Below are positions 8,122 to 17,271 of a DNA stretch of 64,000 nt, piece by piece (position 1 is the stretch's first letter; each line of letters begins with the position of its first letter). Position numbers and translations under genes: made by a program. The notes below the pieces were generated by a model. That model was not told the origin of the DNA and searched no databases. It saw only the letters and a program-made list of their open reading frames with translations. This DNA is from Deltaproteobacteria bacterium. Its GTDB lineage: Bacteria; Myxococcota; UBA727; VGSZ01. The stretch is from contig JADZDP010000116.1 in assembly GCA_020850995.1 (NCBI GenBank), positions 1 to 64,000 of the forward strand, in the 5' to 3' direction.

Positions 8122-10371
8122 ATGCCCACCGCGCCAGCGAACTCGGGCGTGTGCTTGACGCGCCTTGGGCGCGCCGGTCACATGGTGCGCATGGTCGTCG
8201 GCAGCGAGTCGTTCCCCAGCGTGGCGTTCTTCGCGCCGGGCGCACCGAGCTTCGCCGAGGATCCGGCGCTGCGCATCGAGCAGGCTGGTGATCGCCGTGT
8301 GCTGCTCGAGGGCGACGCCGTCATCCTCTCCACGAGCGCGCGCACGGTGCCATGGTCGCTCTCGGTCGACATCCCGCGCGGCGCGCGCGTCTTCGGCTTC
8401 GGTGCGGCCACCGGCGCCGCCACCAAGAACGGCGCGCGCTTCCGCCTGATGACGCGCGACACGCTGTTCTTCGGCATCGACGGCGCGAGCTACGGCGCCT
8501 TCCCGATCTTCTGGGTGCGCGATGGCAGCTCGACCTTCGCGGTGCTGGTGCTCTCGACCTATCCCCTCGACGTAGAGGTGGGCGAGGCCGCGGTCACGCT
8601 GCGCGGCGCCTGCGACACCGAACACAGCGCGGTTGACCTGGTGCTCTTGCGCGGCACGCCTGCGGATATCCTCGCGGATCTCGGCGCGCTGGTGGGGCGC
8701 ACCTTCTTGCCGCCGGCCTGGGCGCTCGGCTTTCACCAGAGCCGCTGGAGCTACAAGACGCAGGGCGCCGTGCTCGATGTCGCCAAGCGCTTCCGCAAGG
8801 AGGCGCTGCCCGCCGACGTGGTGCACCTCGACATCCACTACATGGATCGCTACCGCGTCTTCACCTTCAGCCCCGAACGTTTCCCCGAGCCGCGCGCGTT
8901 GCACGACGAGCTGCGCGCGCTCGGCTTTCGCACACTGGCCATCGTCGACCCAGGCGTGTCGGTGGCGCCTTACCCCGTGTACGACGAGGGGGAGGCCGCG
9001 GGCATCTTCTGCACCACCAGCGACCAGCGGCGCTACCAGGGCAAGGTGTGGCCCGGCGCCACCGTGTTCCCCGACTTCACGCGCGCGCGCGTGCGCGATG
9101 CGTGGGCGCGCTTCCACGCGCCGCTGCTCGACGCCGGCGTGGGCGGCGTCTGGAACGACATGAACGACCCGGTGTTCAAGGTGGGCGAGGTCTATGACCC
9201 GCTGGCCGAGGACGTGCGGCACGGCGAGCACGGCGAGATCCCGCACCGCCGCGTGCGCAACCTGTACGCGAACCAGATGGCCGAGGCCACGGCGCAGGCG
9301 TTGACCTCGGCGCGACCACAGGAGCGCCCCTTCGTGCTCACACGTTCGGCGTTCCTGGGCATCCAGCGCTTCTCGGCCGTGTGGACGGGCGACAACCTGT
9401 CGCGCTGGGAGCACCTGCGCAGCAACCTCGCCGACGTGCTCAACCTCGGGCTCTCGGGCGTGCCCGTGTGCGGCGCCGACATCGGCGGCTTTGGCGGGCG
9501 CACGGGCAAGCTCGGTGCCGTCAAGTGGCGCCCGCCGGCGGAGCTGTTCGTGCGCTGGATGGAGCTCGGCGCGCTCCTGCCCTTCATGCGCGTGCACACG
9601 ACCTTGTACTCGCCGCGCCAGGAGCCGTGGTCGTTCGGCAAGGCGGCGCTGCAGCACTGTCGTCGTCAATTACAGCGCCGGTATCAACTGCTGCCGCTCT
9701 TCTACCGCCTGGCGCTGGAGGCACACGAGCGCGGTCTGCCCATGGTGCGGCCGTTGTGGCTCGAGCACGACGTCGGCGCCGCGGGCCCCCTCGATCAGCT
9801 CATGCTCGGCGACGCGCTCTTGGCCGCGCCCGTGCTGGTGCCGGGTGCCACGTCGCGCAAGGTGACGCTGCCGCCGGGGGCGTGGATCGACTACGACAGC
9901 GGCGAGGTGCTGGTGGGCGGGCGCGAGGTCGAGCGCCCGGCGCCGCTCGGGCACTGCCCGCTCTTCATCAGCGCGGGCACCGCGCTGTTCACGCTGTCGC
10001 CGGGGCGAAACGCCGAGGACACGCTCAAGGGCGCGCTGGCGCTCGAGGTGTCCGCGCCGCCGCCCGGCCGGCCGGGCCGGGGCTCGCTCTTCCTCGACGA
10101 CGGCGTGGCGTCGGACGGCCGTCGCTTTCTGCTCGACGTCGCCACCGAGGACCTGGGCGGCCGGCTGCGCCTGCGCTTCACGCGGCGCGACACCAGCTTC
10201 ACTCCTCCGCAGACCGAGCTCGAGCTGCGCGCGCCGCGCGCCTTCGATCGCGCGGTGGTCGACGGGGCCACCGTGCCGCTCGTGCCACGGGAGCTGTCGA
10301 GCGAGGGGCGCGCGCAGAGCATCAGCGCGGCGCGCGTGCCCCTGGGGGCGCGCGAGATCGTGCTCGAGTAG
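8122..10371 (+). CDS. Glycoside hydrolase family 31 (alpha-glucosidase/xylosidase type)
   Basis: 749 aa. GH31 retaining alpha-glycosidase. The N-terminal beta domain contains VFGFGAATG; the (beta/alpha)8 barrel starts around residue 200 (WALGFHQSRWSYKTQ). Nucleophile Asp346 sits in WNDMND and acid/base Asp424 in WTGDN. The motif HLDIHYMDRYRVFTF is the usual substrate-site strand. No signal peptide is seen, so it is probably cytoplasmic. The start at 8122 has GGAG 10 nt upstream; ATG 8182 is an alternative and would drop a non-conserved leader. Likely substrates are alpha-glucans or their oligosaccharides; exact specificity cannot be read off. It ends 5 bp from the convergent lipoprotein gene. 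Confidence 0.9.
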   Translation: MPTAPANSGVCLTRLGRAGHMVRMVVGSESFPSVAFFAPGAPSFAEDPALRIEQAGDRRVLLEGDAVILSTSARTVPWSLSVDIPRGARVFGFGAATGAATKNGARFRLMTRDTLFFGIDGASYGAFPIFWVRDGSSTFAVLVLSTYPLDVEVGEAAVTLRGACDTEHSAVDLVLLRGTPADILADLGALVGRTFLPPAWALGFHQSRWSYKTQGAVLDVAKRFRKEALPADVVHLDIHYMDRYRVFTFSPERFPEPRALHDELRALGFRTLAIVDPGVSVAPYPVYDEGEAAGIFCTTSDQRRYQGKVWPGATVFPDFTRARVRDAWARFHAPLLDAGVGGVWNDMNDPVFKVGEVYDPLAEDVRHGEHGEIPHRRVRNLYANQMAEATAQALTSARPQERPFVLTRSAFLGIQRFSAVWTGDNLSRWEHLRSNLADVLNLGLSGVPVCGADIGGFGGRTGKLGAVKWRPPAELFVRWMELGALLPFMRVHTTLYSPRQEPWSFGKAALQHCRRQLQRRYQLLPLFYRLALEAHERGLPMVRPLWLEHDVGAAGPLDQLMLGDALLAAPVLVPGATSRKVTLPPGAWIDYDSGEVLVGGREVERPAPLGHCPLFISAGTALFTLSPGRNAEDTLKGALALEVSAPPPGRPGRGSLFLDDGVASDGRRFLLDVATEDLGGRLRLRFTRRDTSFTPPQTELELRAPRAFDRAVVDGATVPLVPRELSSEGRAQSISAARVPLGAREIVLE

Positions 10372-10376
10372 CGACC

Positions 10377-10697
10377 CTACTTGAGGAGCAGGGGGGCGCC
10401 GTCGAGCAGCTTGACGCCCTTCACGATCGGCTGCGGCGCGGGCTCGTCGGGATCGTTGATGGTGTCGCAGTCGGCGCGACAGCAGGCCCACACGTCGTCA
10501 CCCGAGGCACCGCACTCCACGCACTTCGTGTTGTTGTCGCCCTCGCCGCAGTCGAGGATCGGCACGGGGGTTCGGCCGGTGTCCATCGCCGCTTCGGTCG
10601 TGCTGGCGCTGGCGCCGCGGGCGTCGAGCGGTGCGTCGTCGGCGCCGCAGGCGGCGAGGGCGAGCAAGCAGGCGAGGGTGAGGTGCTTGAGGACCAT
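10377..10697 (-). CDS. Small Cys-rich lipoprotein
   Basis: 106 aa. Clear lipoprotein signal MVLKHLTLACLLALAAC with lipobox LAAC (Cys17), so it is probably envelope-anchored. The mature part contains several Cys (ILDCGEGD, CVECGAS, ACCRADCD), a spacing suggesting disulfides or metal binding. A GGAG lies 9 nt before the ATG. No family recognised. It is transcribed convergently with the GH31 gene and divergently from the benzoyl-CoA cluster. Confidence 0.7.
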   Translation of the reverse strand: MVLKHLTLACLLALAACGADDAPLDARGASASTTEAAMDTGRTPVPILDCGEGDNNTKCVECGASGDDVWACCRADCDTINDPDEPAPQPIVKGVKLLDGAPLLLK

Positions 10698-10880
10698 GCG
10701 GTGTTGCTCCGGTGAGGGTCTGATGCGCTATCGCGAGCCCAGGGTGCGGGCAACGCGGGCGGGCGCCCATCGTGGCCGCGCGCACAAGGGGCGCCTGGGC
10801 GGTGGCGCGCTGCTGCGCCCACGAGCTCGGCCGGTCGCGGCTCACGAGCAAGGCCGCATCCGGACGCGGCGCGTTTCGCC

Positions 10881-10886
10881 TTGACA
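10881..10886 (+). promoter_or_regulatory. Possible -35 element of the benzoyl-CoA gene cluster
   Basis: A consensus TTGACA lies 69 nt before the first gene of the cluster and 10 bp upstream of a perfect palindrome. No good -10 hexamer sits at the standard 17-bp spacing, because that position falls inside the palindrome. The promoter call is therefore tentative. Confidence 0.35.
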
Positions 10887-10896
10887 GCCCAGATTC

Positions 10897-10914
10897 CATG
10901 AACGAACGTTCATG
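10897..10914. promoter_or_regulatory. Perfect 18-bp palindrome, candidate operator for the cluster's TetR regulator
   Basis: CATGAACGAACGTTCATG: two 8-bp arms around an AA spacer, 35 bp before the had start codon and where a -10 box would be expected. Size, symmetry and place are those of a TetR-family operator, and a TetR gene lies in the same operon (13965-14696). Binding is inferred, not shown. Confidence 0.6.
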
Positions 10915-10949
10915 TAACAAACGATCTCCCGATCGCGCGCGAGGCGCCC

Positions 10950-12011
10950 ATGACCATCACCGCCAAGGCCTGGTTTCTCGTCGAGCCCAAGGCGCCCCTC
11001 GTGGAGCGCGAGCTGCCCATCCCGGTGCCTGGGCCAGGCGAGGCCGTGGTGGAGGTGTGGGGCAACGGCGTGTGCCACACCGATCTCGGCTTCGCCGACG
11101 GCGGCGTGCGCCCGAACCACCCCTTGCCCCTGGTGCTCGGCCACGAGGCGGTGGGTCGGGTGGTGGAGGCCGGTGACGCCTTCGTGCACCTCGTCGGCAA
11201 GACCGTAGTGGTGCCGGCGGTGCTGCCCTGCGGCGAGTGCGCGCTGTGCAAGATGGGTCGCGGCAACGCGTGCCCCAAGCAGAAGATGCCGGGCAACGAC
11301 ATCCACGGCGCCTTCGCCACGCACATCGTGGTGCCCGCGCGGCCCTTGCAGGTGCTGCCCACCACCGGCGACGTCGACGTGCGCATGTACTCGGTGGTGG
11401 CCGACGCCGTCTCCACCGCGTGGCAGGCCACCCGCCGCGCCGGCGTGAGCGAAGGTGACCTGTGCTACGTGGTCGGCGCCGGCGGCGTGGGCGGCTTTAC
11501 CATCCAGGCCTGCGCGGCGCTCGGCGCCAAGGTCATCGCCCTCGACGTGGCCGACGAGCGCTTGTCGCTGATGGCCAAGCACGGCGCCGCCGCCACCATC
11601 AACACGCGCGGCAAAGACGTGAAGGCCGTGCGCGAGGAGGCGAGCAAGCTCGCCAAGGGCTTCGGCATCGACACCTGGAGGACGCGCGTGTTCGAGTGCG
11701 CCGGCCTGCCGGCTACGCAGGAGATCGCCTTCTCGCTCATCGGCCGTTGCTCGACCATGGTGCAGGTGGGCTTCACGCCCGAGCGCGTCACGGTGCGCTT
11801 GTCGAACCTGATGGCGTTCGACGCCACCGTGCACGGCACCTGGGGCTGCCCGCCCGAGCAGTACCCCGAGGTGTTGAAGCTCATCGCCGAGGGCAAAATC
11901 GCGCTGGCGCCCTTCTGCGAGGTGCGCCCGATGCGCGAGGTCAACGCCGTGCTCGACGCCATGCGCGCGCACGCGCTCACCCGCCGCGTCACCCTCGATC
12001 CCCGCCTCTGA
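10950..12011 (+). CDS. had: 6-hydroxycyclohex-1-ene-1-carbonyl-CoA dehydrogenase
   Basis: 353 aa zinc-type medium-chain dehydrogenase. Catalytic zinc ligands: Cys42 in GVCHTDLG and His65 in LGHE. Structural zinc ligands: Cys94, Cys97, Cys100 and Cys108 in PCGECALC...ACPK. NAD-binding Rossmann motif GAGGVGG near residue 175. The KMPGND.HGAFATH stretch is the form seen in Had of anaerobic benzoate degraders. The enzyme oxidises the 6-hydroxy-enoyl-CoA formed by Dch to the 6-oxo compound with NAD+. It is the first gene of the cluster, behind a candidate operator; oah follows after 27 bp. Neighbours make the specific assignment firm. Confidence 0.93.
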   Translation: MTITAKAWFLVEPKAPLVERELPIPVPGPGEAVVEVWGNGVCHTDLGFADGGVRPNHPLPLVLGHEAVGRVVEAGDAFVHLVGKTVVVPAVLPCGECALCKMGRGNACPKQKMPGNDIHGAFATHIVVPARPLQVLPTTGDVDVRMYSVVADAVSTAWQATRRAGVSEGDLCYVVGAGGVGGFTIQACAALGAKVIALDVADERLSLMAKHGAAATINTRGKDVKAVREEASKLAKGFGIDTWRTRVFECAGLPATQEIAFSLIGRCSTMVQVGFTPERVTVRLSNLMAFDATVHGTWGCPPEQYPEVLKLIAEGKIALAPFCEVRPMREVNAVLDAMRAHALTRRVTLDPRL

Positions 12012-12038
12012 TCCGCACGCACTCCACAGGAGCGAACC

Positions 12039-13166
12039 ATGGCCCTCACCCTCAGGAACCACGAGCTCGTCGCCGACTACGTCTTCTCGCAGATCAAGTA
12101 CGAGACCAAGCCCGTGCTCGACAACGCCGGCAAGGACGTTGCCGGGCTGCACCAGGTGTGGATCTCGCTCAACAACCCCAAGCAGCTCAACAGCTACACG
12201 ACGGACACCGTCAAAGAGGTGATCCTCGCGTTCCGTCGCGCGAGCTGTGATCGCCGCGCCGTCGCCTTGGTGTTCACGGGCGTGGGCGACCGCGCCTTCT
12301 GCACCGGCGGCAACACCGAGGAGTACACGACCTACTACGCCGGTCGGCCGCTCGAGTACGCGCAGTACATGCGCTTGTTCAACGACATGGTCACGACCAT
12401 CTTGCTTTGCGACAAGCCGGTAGTCTGCCGCGCCAACGGCATGCGCATCGGCGGCGGGCAAGAGATCGGCATGGCGTGCGACTTCACCGTCTCCGGTGAT
12501 CACGCGCGCTACGGCCAGGCGGGCCCCAAGCACGGCTCGGCGCCCGACGGTGGCAGCACCGACTTCCTCGACCTCTACGTGGGCGTGGGCCGCGCGCCCG
12601 AGTCGCTGGTGCTGTGCGAGCCCTGGTCGGCGCACAAGGCCATGCACTATGGCGTCGTCAACGAGATCGTGCCCGTGCACAAGAAGAAGGACGGCAGCTA
12701 CATCGCCAATCCCTACGTCGTGACCGATCGCTTCCTCGACGAGTACGGGCGCGTGGTCTACGGCGACTTCAAGGACGGCGACGCCAAGGAGAAAGCGAAG
12801 GCGCTGGCCAGCGAGTGCGAGATCGATCTCTCGCTCCTCGACAAGGCCACCAACGCCCTGGTCACCAAGCTGCTCTACACCTTCCCCGACTGCACCAGGA
12901 AGACGCTCGAGAGCTTCCGCAAGAAGAAGCTCGAGGCGTGGCAGAAGAACAGCGAGACCAGCCGGAGCTGGCTGTCACTCAACATGAACACCGAGGCAAT
13001 GGCGGGCTTCCCGGCCTTCCACTTCGGCGAGGGCAAGGAGCGCGAGATCGACTTCGCGCAACTGCGCCGCCGCGTGGCCGAGGGCGCGCGCTTCGATGCC
13101 AAGCTCGTCGAGGAGGTGCTGCCCGCGTCGGCGCGGCCCGCATTCAAGAAGCTGATGGAAGGCTGA
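12039..13166 (+). CDS. oah: 6-oxocyclohex-1-ene-1-carbonyl-CoA hydrolase (ring-opening)
   Basis: 375 aa, matching the ~375-380 aa of BamA/Oah and longer than a plain crotonase (~260 aa). Crotonase fold with GVGDRAFCTGGNTEEY and the oxyanion region RIGGGQEIGMACDF. It adds two waters and opens the ring to give 3-hydroxypimelyl-CoA, the committed step of the pathway; bamA is the usual marker gene for anaerobic aromatic degraders. An AGGAG Shine-Dalgarno precedes the ATG. It lies between had and dch, the other enzymes acting on the same cyclic intermediates. Confidence 0.95.
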   Translation: MALTLRNHELVADYVFSQIKYETKPVLDNAGKDVAGLHQVWISLNNPKQLNSYTTDTVKEVILAFRRASCDRRAVALVFTGVGDRAFCTGGNTEEYTTYYAGRPLEYAQYMRLFNDMVTTILLCDKPVVCRANGMRIGGGQEIGMACDFTVSGDHARYGQAGPKHGSAPDGGSTDFLDLYVGVGRAPESLVLCEPWSAHKAMHYGVVNEIVPVHKKKDGSYIANPYVVTDRFLDEYGRVVYGDFKDGDAKEKAKALASECEIDLSLLDKATNALVTKLLYTFPDCTRKTLESFRKKKLEAWQKNSETSRSWLSLNMNTEAMAGFPAFHFGEGKEREIDFAQLRRRVAEGARFDAKLVEEVLPASARPAFKKLMEG

Positions 13167-13194
13167 GCGGTCGCGAGCCCACGAGGAGGTTGCC

Positions 13195-13965
13195 ATGACC
13201 CGATTGGTGCGCACCGAGATGCTCGAGGACGGACGAGTGCAGCGCGTGCTGCTCACGGGCGGCAAGGGGAACATCTTCTCCACGGCGATGATGGCCGCAG
13301 TCACCGCCGCCCTCGATGAGCACAAGGACGATCCCAAGCTCAAGCTGGTGGTGCTCGAGGGCGAGGGCGCGCACTTCTCGTTCGGCGCCTCCGTCGAGGA
13401 GCACAAGAAGGAAGCGGCGCCCGGCATGCTGAGCGCCTTTCATCGCTTCATCCGCGCGCTGGCCGCGCACCCAGTGCCGGTGGCGGCGCTGGTGCGCGGG
13501 CAGTGCCTGGGTGGTGCGTTCGAGGTGGTGTGCGCCTGCCACTTCGTGTTCTGCACTGCCGACGCCAAGTTCGGCTGCCCCGAGGTGAAGCTCGGCGTGT
13601 TCCCGCCGGTGCTGGCGGCCATCGGCTCCTTGCGCCTCGGCCACGCGCTCAACGAGCGGCTGGTCATCACCGGCGCCACCATCGGCGCCGACGAGGCGCA
13701 GCGCTGCGGCTTCATCAGCAAGATCGTGGTCGACGAGGCAGAGCTGTTCGCCTGGTACCGCGAACAGCTGGCGCCGTTGTCGGCCTTCGCCGTGCGGCAG
13801 GCCACCAAGGTGGCACGCCGGGCGAGCGGCATGTTGCACGCGCTCGAGGGCGCGCTCGACGTGGCCGAGCGCCAGTACGTCGAGGAGCTGTTGCCGAGCC
13901 ACGACGCCAACGAGGGCATCGCGTCGTTCCTCGAGCGTCGCAAGCCCGCGTGGGAGGACCGGTAG
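13195..13965 (+). CDS. dch: Cyclohexa-1,5-diene-1-carbonyl-CoA hydratase
   Basis: 256 aa crotonase-family enzyme. It hydrates the dienoyl-CoA product of benzoyl-CoA reductase to 6-hydroxycyclohex-1-ene-carbonyl-CoA. Typical features: LEGEGAHFSFGASVEEH (oxyanion region), ALVRGQCLGGAFEVVCACHFVF and FGCPEVKLGVFPP. Good GAGGAGG ribosome site before ATG 13195. Its stop (TAG) overlaps the GTG start of the TetR gene by 1 bp, showing translational coupling. The sequence alone could pass as an enoyl-CoA hydratase; position between oah and bcr genes gives the specific name. Confidence 0.9.
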   Translation: MTRLVRTEMLEDGRVQRVLLTGGKGNIFSTAMMAAVTAALDEHKDDPKLKLVVLEGEGAHFSFGASVEEHKKEAAPGMLSAFHRFIRALAAHPVPVAALVRGQCLGGAFEVVCACHFVFCTADAKFGCPEVKLGVFPPVLAAIGSLRLGHALNERLVITGATIGADEAQRCGFISKIVVDEAELFAWYREQLAPLSAFAVRQATKVARRASGMLHALEGALDVAERQYVEELLPSHDANEGIASFLERRKPAWEDR

Positions 13966-14696
13966 TGGCACGTCCGTCGCGCAAAGCCGAAGGTCGCCTC
14001 GAGATCCTCGAGGCCGCGGCAGGCGTGCTGGCGAAGCACGGCTTCCACGGCATGTCGATGCGCGACTTGGCCAAGGCGCTCGGCAAGACGCCGGCGGGCT
14101 TCTACAACTACTACGAGTCGAAGGAGGACCTGCTGGCCGACTTGCAGCAGCGCGCCTTCGAGACGCTGGTGCAATCGGCCACCACTGCGGTGGCCCAGGG
14201 CGAGTCGCCCGTCGACAAGCTGTACGCCTTCATCCAGCAGCACGTGCAGTACGTGGCGAGCAACCACGCGGTCATGCAGGTGCTCATCCAAGAGGCGCAC
14301 GCGCTGCCGCCCAAACAGCGCGCCACGGTGCGCGCCGTCAAGGAGCGCTACTACGCCATTGGCCGCGACGTGGTGGCCGCCGTGCTCGACGAGGCCTCGT
14401 GCGCGCCCAAGAAGGGCAACGGCAAGCGCGCGCTCATCGATCCCCTCGAGCTCGAGCGCCAGACCTACGCCATGTTCGGCATGATCAACTGGACCTACGG
14501 CTGGTACCGCCCGGCCGTGCACGGCACGCCGCAGGTGCTGGCGCACTCGCTGCTTCGCCTGCTCTTGTGCGGGCTGCGGCCCGCATGCCCCATGCACGAC
14601 ACCAACGCCGACGTCACCGAGACCGTCGAGCGCCTGGCCGGCAAGAAGCCACTTCCTCTGTTGCACCTCGTCAAAGCCCCGGGAGATAGCGCATGA
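13965..14696 (+). CDS. TetR/AcrR-family regulator of the benzoyl-CoA cluster
   Basis: 243 aa, GTG start overlapping the dch stop by 1 bp; it ends in an ATGA overlap with bcrC. N-terminal TetR helix-turn-helix: LEILEAAAGVLAKHGFHGMSMRDLAKALGKTPAGFYNYYESKEDLL (residues ~10-58 of the family pattern). The large C-terminal ligand domain is unassigned. Being embedded in the operon it would control its own level, and the perfect palindrome in front of had is the natural operator. A CoA-thioester effector (benzoyl-CoA or a later intermediate) is plausible from context only. Other TetR regulators of acyl-CoA pathways work this way. Confidence 0.9.
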   Translation: MARPSRKAEGRLEILEAAAGVLAKHGFHGMSMRDLAKALGKTPAGFYNYYESKEDLLADLQQRAFETLVQSATTAVAQGESPVDKLYAFIQQHVQYVASNHAVMQVLIQEAHALPPKQRATVRAVKERYYAIGRDVVAAVLDEASCAPKKGNGKRALIDPLELERQTYAMFGMINWTYGWYRPAVHGTPQVLAHSLLRLLLCGLRPACPMHDTNADVTETVERLAGKKPLPLLHLVKAPGDSA

Positions 14697-15886
14697 CCGC
14701 AGAGCCCACCGCACCGCAGAACGATCCGGCCGCCGCCGTGCTCAAGCGCGCGCATGCGCTGACGGCCGACTACGGCACCGCGCCCGTGAAGGCATGGAAA
14801 GAGAAGAACCAGGGCGGGCTCGCCATCGGCCACATGCCGATCTACACGCCCCGCGTCTTGCTCGAGGCCATCGGCGTCTTGCCCGTGGCCATCTACGGCG
14901 CCGGTGACAAGGACATCATCCGCGGCGACTCGTATTTCCAGAGCTACATCTGTCACATCCCGCGCAGCACCATCGAGCTCGGCCTTACCGGCATGCTCGA
15001 CTCGCTCGACGGCATGATCTTCCCCGCCATCTGCGACGTCATCCGCAACCTGAGCGGTATGTGGCAGATGCTGTTCCCCAAGAAGTGGGCGGCCTACCTC
15101 GACCTGCCGCAGAATTTCCGCCCCGAGGTGGGCGGGCGCTTCTACAAGCTCGAGCTCAAGCGCATGGCGCGCGAATTGCACGAACGCGGCGCCAAGGCGC
15201 TCAGCGACGAGGGCCTGCGCGCGGCCATCAAGGACGAGAACCTGCGCCGCGTGGCGCTCGACAAGCTCGCGGCGTTGCGAAGTGACGCGTCGTGGCGCGT
15301 GCCGGCGTCGGAGGCGTACCTCGTGACGCGCGCCGGAGGCGCTATCCGCGCGCGTGAGCACGCCGCGCTCGTCGAGGAGTACGTGGCGGCGGCCAACAAG
15401 CGCAGCGGCCAGCCCAAGGACAACGTGCGCGTGGTGCTGGTGGGCAGCTTCTGCGAACAACCGCCCTTCGGCCTCATCAAGAGCCTCGAGCGTGCGGGTT
15501 GCGACATCATCTCCGACGATCTGCAGCTCGGGATCGACTACATGGAGGGCGCCATCGACGAGAAAGGCGACCCGCTCGACGCCCTCGTCGACGCGTTCCT
15601 CCACAAGGGCAAGGCCACCGCGTCGCGCTACATCGGCGAGGGCAGAAAGGGCGCGGCGCTGCTCGATCAGGTCAAGCGCGCCAAGGCCGACGGCGTCATC
15701 TTCGCGGCGGCCTCGTTCTGCGATCCCGCCTTGCTCGATCAACCGATGCTCGAGACCGCATGCGAGGGCGCGGGCATCCCGTTCACTTCGTTCAAGTACG
15801 CCGAGAACACCGGACAGTTCCAAGTCATTCGTGAACAGGCAGGCGCCTTCTCCGACGCCGTGCGCCTGTGGGAGTCAGCGGCATGA
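14693..15886 (+). CDS. bcrC: Benzoyl-CoA reductase (ATP-dependent, class I), subunit C
   Basis: 397 aa, in the HgdB/BcrB-BcrC (2-hydroxyacyl-CoA dehydratase D-component) family; size fits the smaller substrate-binding subunit C. With subunit B it forms the module that holds the substrate and iron-sulfur clusters and reduces the aromatic ring. Conserved Cys: SYICHIPRS, GSFCEQPPFG, ERAGCDIISDDLQLG and AASFCDP. ATGA overlap with the TetR gene upstream and with bcrB downstream indicates tight coupling. Order C-B-A-D is the order in Thauera-type operons. Confidence 0.93.
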   Translation: MTAEPTAPQNDPAAAVLKRAHALTADYGTAPVKAWKEKNQGGLAIGHMPIYTPRVLLEAIGVLPVAIYGAGDKDIIRGDSYFQSYICHIPRSTIELGLTGMLDSLDGMIFPAICDVIRNLSGMWQMLFPKKWAAYLDLPQNFRPEVGGRFYKLELKRMARELHERGAKALSDEGLRAAIKDENLRRVALDKLAALRSDASWRVPASEAYLVTRAGGAIRAREHAALVEEYVAAANKRSGQPKDNVRVVLVGSFCEQPPFGLIKSLERAGCDIISDDLQLGIDYMEGAIDEKGDPLDALVDAFLHKGKATASRYIGEGRKGAALLDQVKRAKADGVIFAAASFCDPALLDQPMLETACEGAGIPFTSFKYAENTGQFQVIREQAGAFSDAVRLWESAA

Positions 15887-17271
15887 GCCTCGTCACTATC
15901 GGCAACAAGGGTCTTAAGGGCGCGCCTCCAGCGGGGGCCGAGGGTTCTGCGGTCACCGTGCCCGTCACCAAAGACGCGAGCCAGCAACGCCAGAAGCGCA
16001 TGATCGCCGAGCACTTCGATCGCCTGTCGACGGCGAAAGAAGACGGCAAGAAGGTGGCCTACACCTTCGTGCCCGGCAACCTGACGGAGTTGATGGGCGC
16101 CTTCGAGATGCTGCCCGTGCTGCCGGAGATCAACGCGCTCCAGTCGGGCATGCGCGGCAAGAGCGGCGCCTACATCAGCGAGGCCGAGCGTGGCGGGCAC
16201 AGCGAGGACGTGTGCAGCTATGTCAAATGCGACATCGGCATGCTGCGCACCGGCAACGTCGGGCCCACGGGCAAGGTGCTGCCCAAGCCCGACCTGCTGC
16301 TGCTCTCGTACACCGGCTGCTTCACCTTCATGAAGTGGTTCGAGCTCTTGAAGGAAGAGTACAACTGCCCGGTGGTGATGCTGCACGTGCCCTACCAGGC
16401 CGACGGCATCATCACGCCCGAGATGCGGCAGTACGTCGTCGATCAGCTCAAGAGCGACGTCATCCCGCAGATGGAGCAGATCACCGGGAAGAAGCTCAAC
16501 CTCGACAAGCTCTCGGAGCAGCTGGCGCGCTCGCGCCGCGCCGAGGACGCGCTGGTCAAGGTGTGGGAGTCGGCCAAGAACAAGCCCTCGCCCATCGACG
16601 GCTACTTCGGTGGCGTCTATTACATCGGGCCCATCTTCTCGGCGTTCCGCGGCAGCGAGGACGCGGTGGCCTACTACGAGGAGCTGCTCGCCGAGGTCAA
16701 CGAGCGCATCAAGGACGGCGAAGGCCCAATGACGCCCGCGGGTGTCATGAACAACCAGAAGTACCGCCTCGTCGTCGAGGGCCCGCCGTCGTGGACCCAC
16801 TTCAACGAGTTCTGGAACATGTTCTCGAACGAGGGCGCCATCGCGGTGGCCTCGACCTACACGCGCGTCGGTGGCCTGTACGATCAGGGCTTCCGCCATG
16901 ATCCACAGGACCCGCTCGGCACGCTCGCCGACTACTGCCTCGGCTGTTACACCAACCGCTCGCTGCCGAGCCGCATCGACCTGCTCGAGAAGTACATCAA
17001 GCAGTACTCGGCCGACGGCTTCCTCATCAACTCCGTGAAGAGCTGCAACTCGTTCTCGGCGGGCCAGCTCATGATCCTGCGCGAGCTCGAGAAGCGCACC
17101 GGCGTGCCGGGCGCCTTCGTCGAGAGCGACCTCGTCGACCCGCGCTACTTCGGCAAGGCCAACATCGAGAACCGCCTGCAGAGCTACCTGCAGATGCTCG
17201 AGGCGCGCAAGAGCGGCGCGTTGGCCGCGGCCACGGCAGAGAAGCCCTTCGTCATCGGGAGCAACCCATGA
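15883..17271 (+). CDS. bcrB: Benzoyl-CoA reductase (class I), subunit B
   Basis: 462 aa from ATG 15883, which overlaps the bcrC stop by 4 bp (ATGA); a start at 15868 is possible but less likely. Same family as subunit C. Conserved Cys in HSEDVCSYVKCDIG, SYTGCFTFMKW, YCLGCYTN and SVKSCNSFS are candidates for cluster ligands. It forms the substrate-reducing heterodimer with BcrC. Its 3' end overlaps bcrA by 4 bp. Confidence 0.93.
   Translation: MSLVTIGNKGLKGAPPAGAEGSAVTVPVTKDASQQRQKRMIAEHFDRLSTAKEDGKKVAYTFVPGNLTELMGAFEMLPVLPEINALQSGMRGKSGAYISEAERGGHSEDVCSYVKCDIGMLRTGNVGPTGKVLPKPDLLLLSYTGCFTFMKWFELLKEEYNCPVVMLHVPYQADGIITPEMRQYVVDQLKSDVIPQMEQITGKKLNLDKLSEQLARSRRAEDALVKVWESAKNKPSPIDGYFGGVYYIGPIFSAFRGSEDAVAYYEELLAEVNERIKDGEGPMTPAGVMNNQKYRLVVEGPPSWTHFNEFWNMFSNEGAIAVASTYTRVGGLYDQGFRHDPQDPLGTLADYCLGCYTNRSLPSRIDLLEKYIKQYSADGFLINSVKSCNSFSAGQLMILRELEKRTGVPGAFVESDLVDPRYFGKANIENRLQSYLQMLEARKSGALAAATAEKPFVIGSNP

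Noticed and set aside
7141..9669. 842-aa minus-strand open frame opposite the unknown protein and GH31 genes
   Set aside because: Opposite-strand shadow of high-GC coding; His/Arg/Val-rich low-complexity sequence, while the plus strand has the GH31 catalytic motifs.
13195..13965. Reading dch as a general enoyl-CoA hydratase of fatty-acid oxidation
   Set aside because: Position between oah and the bcr genes in a coupled operon fits the dienoyl-CoA hydratase much better.
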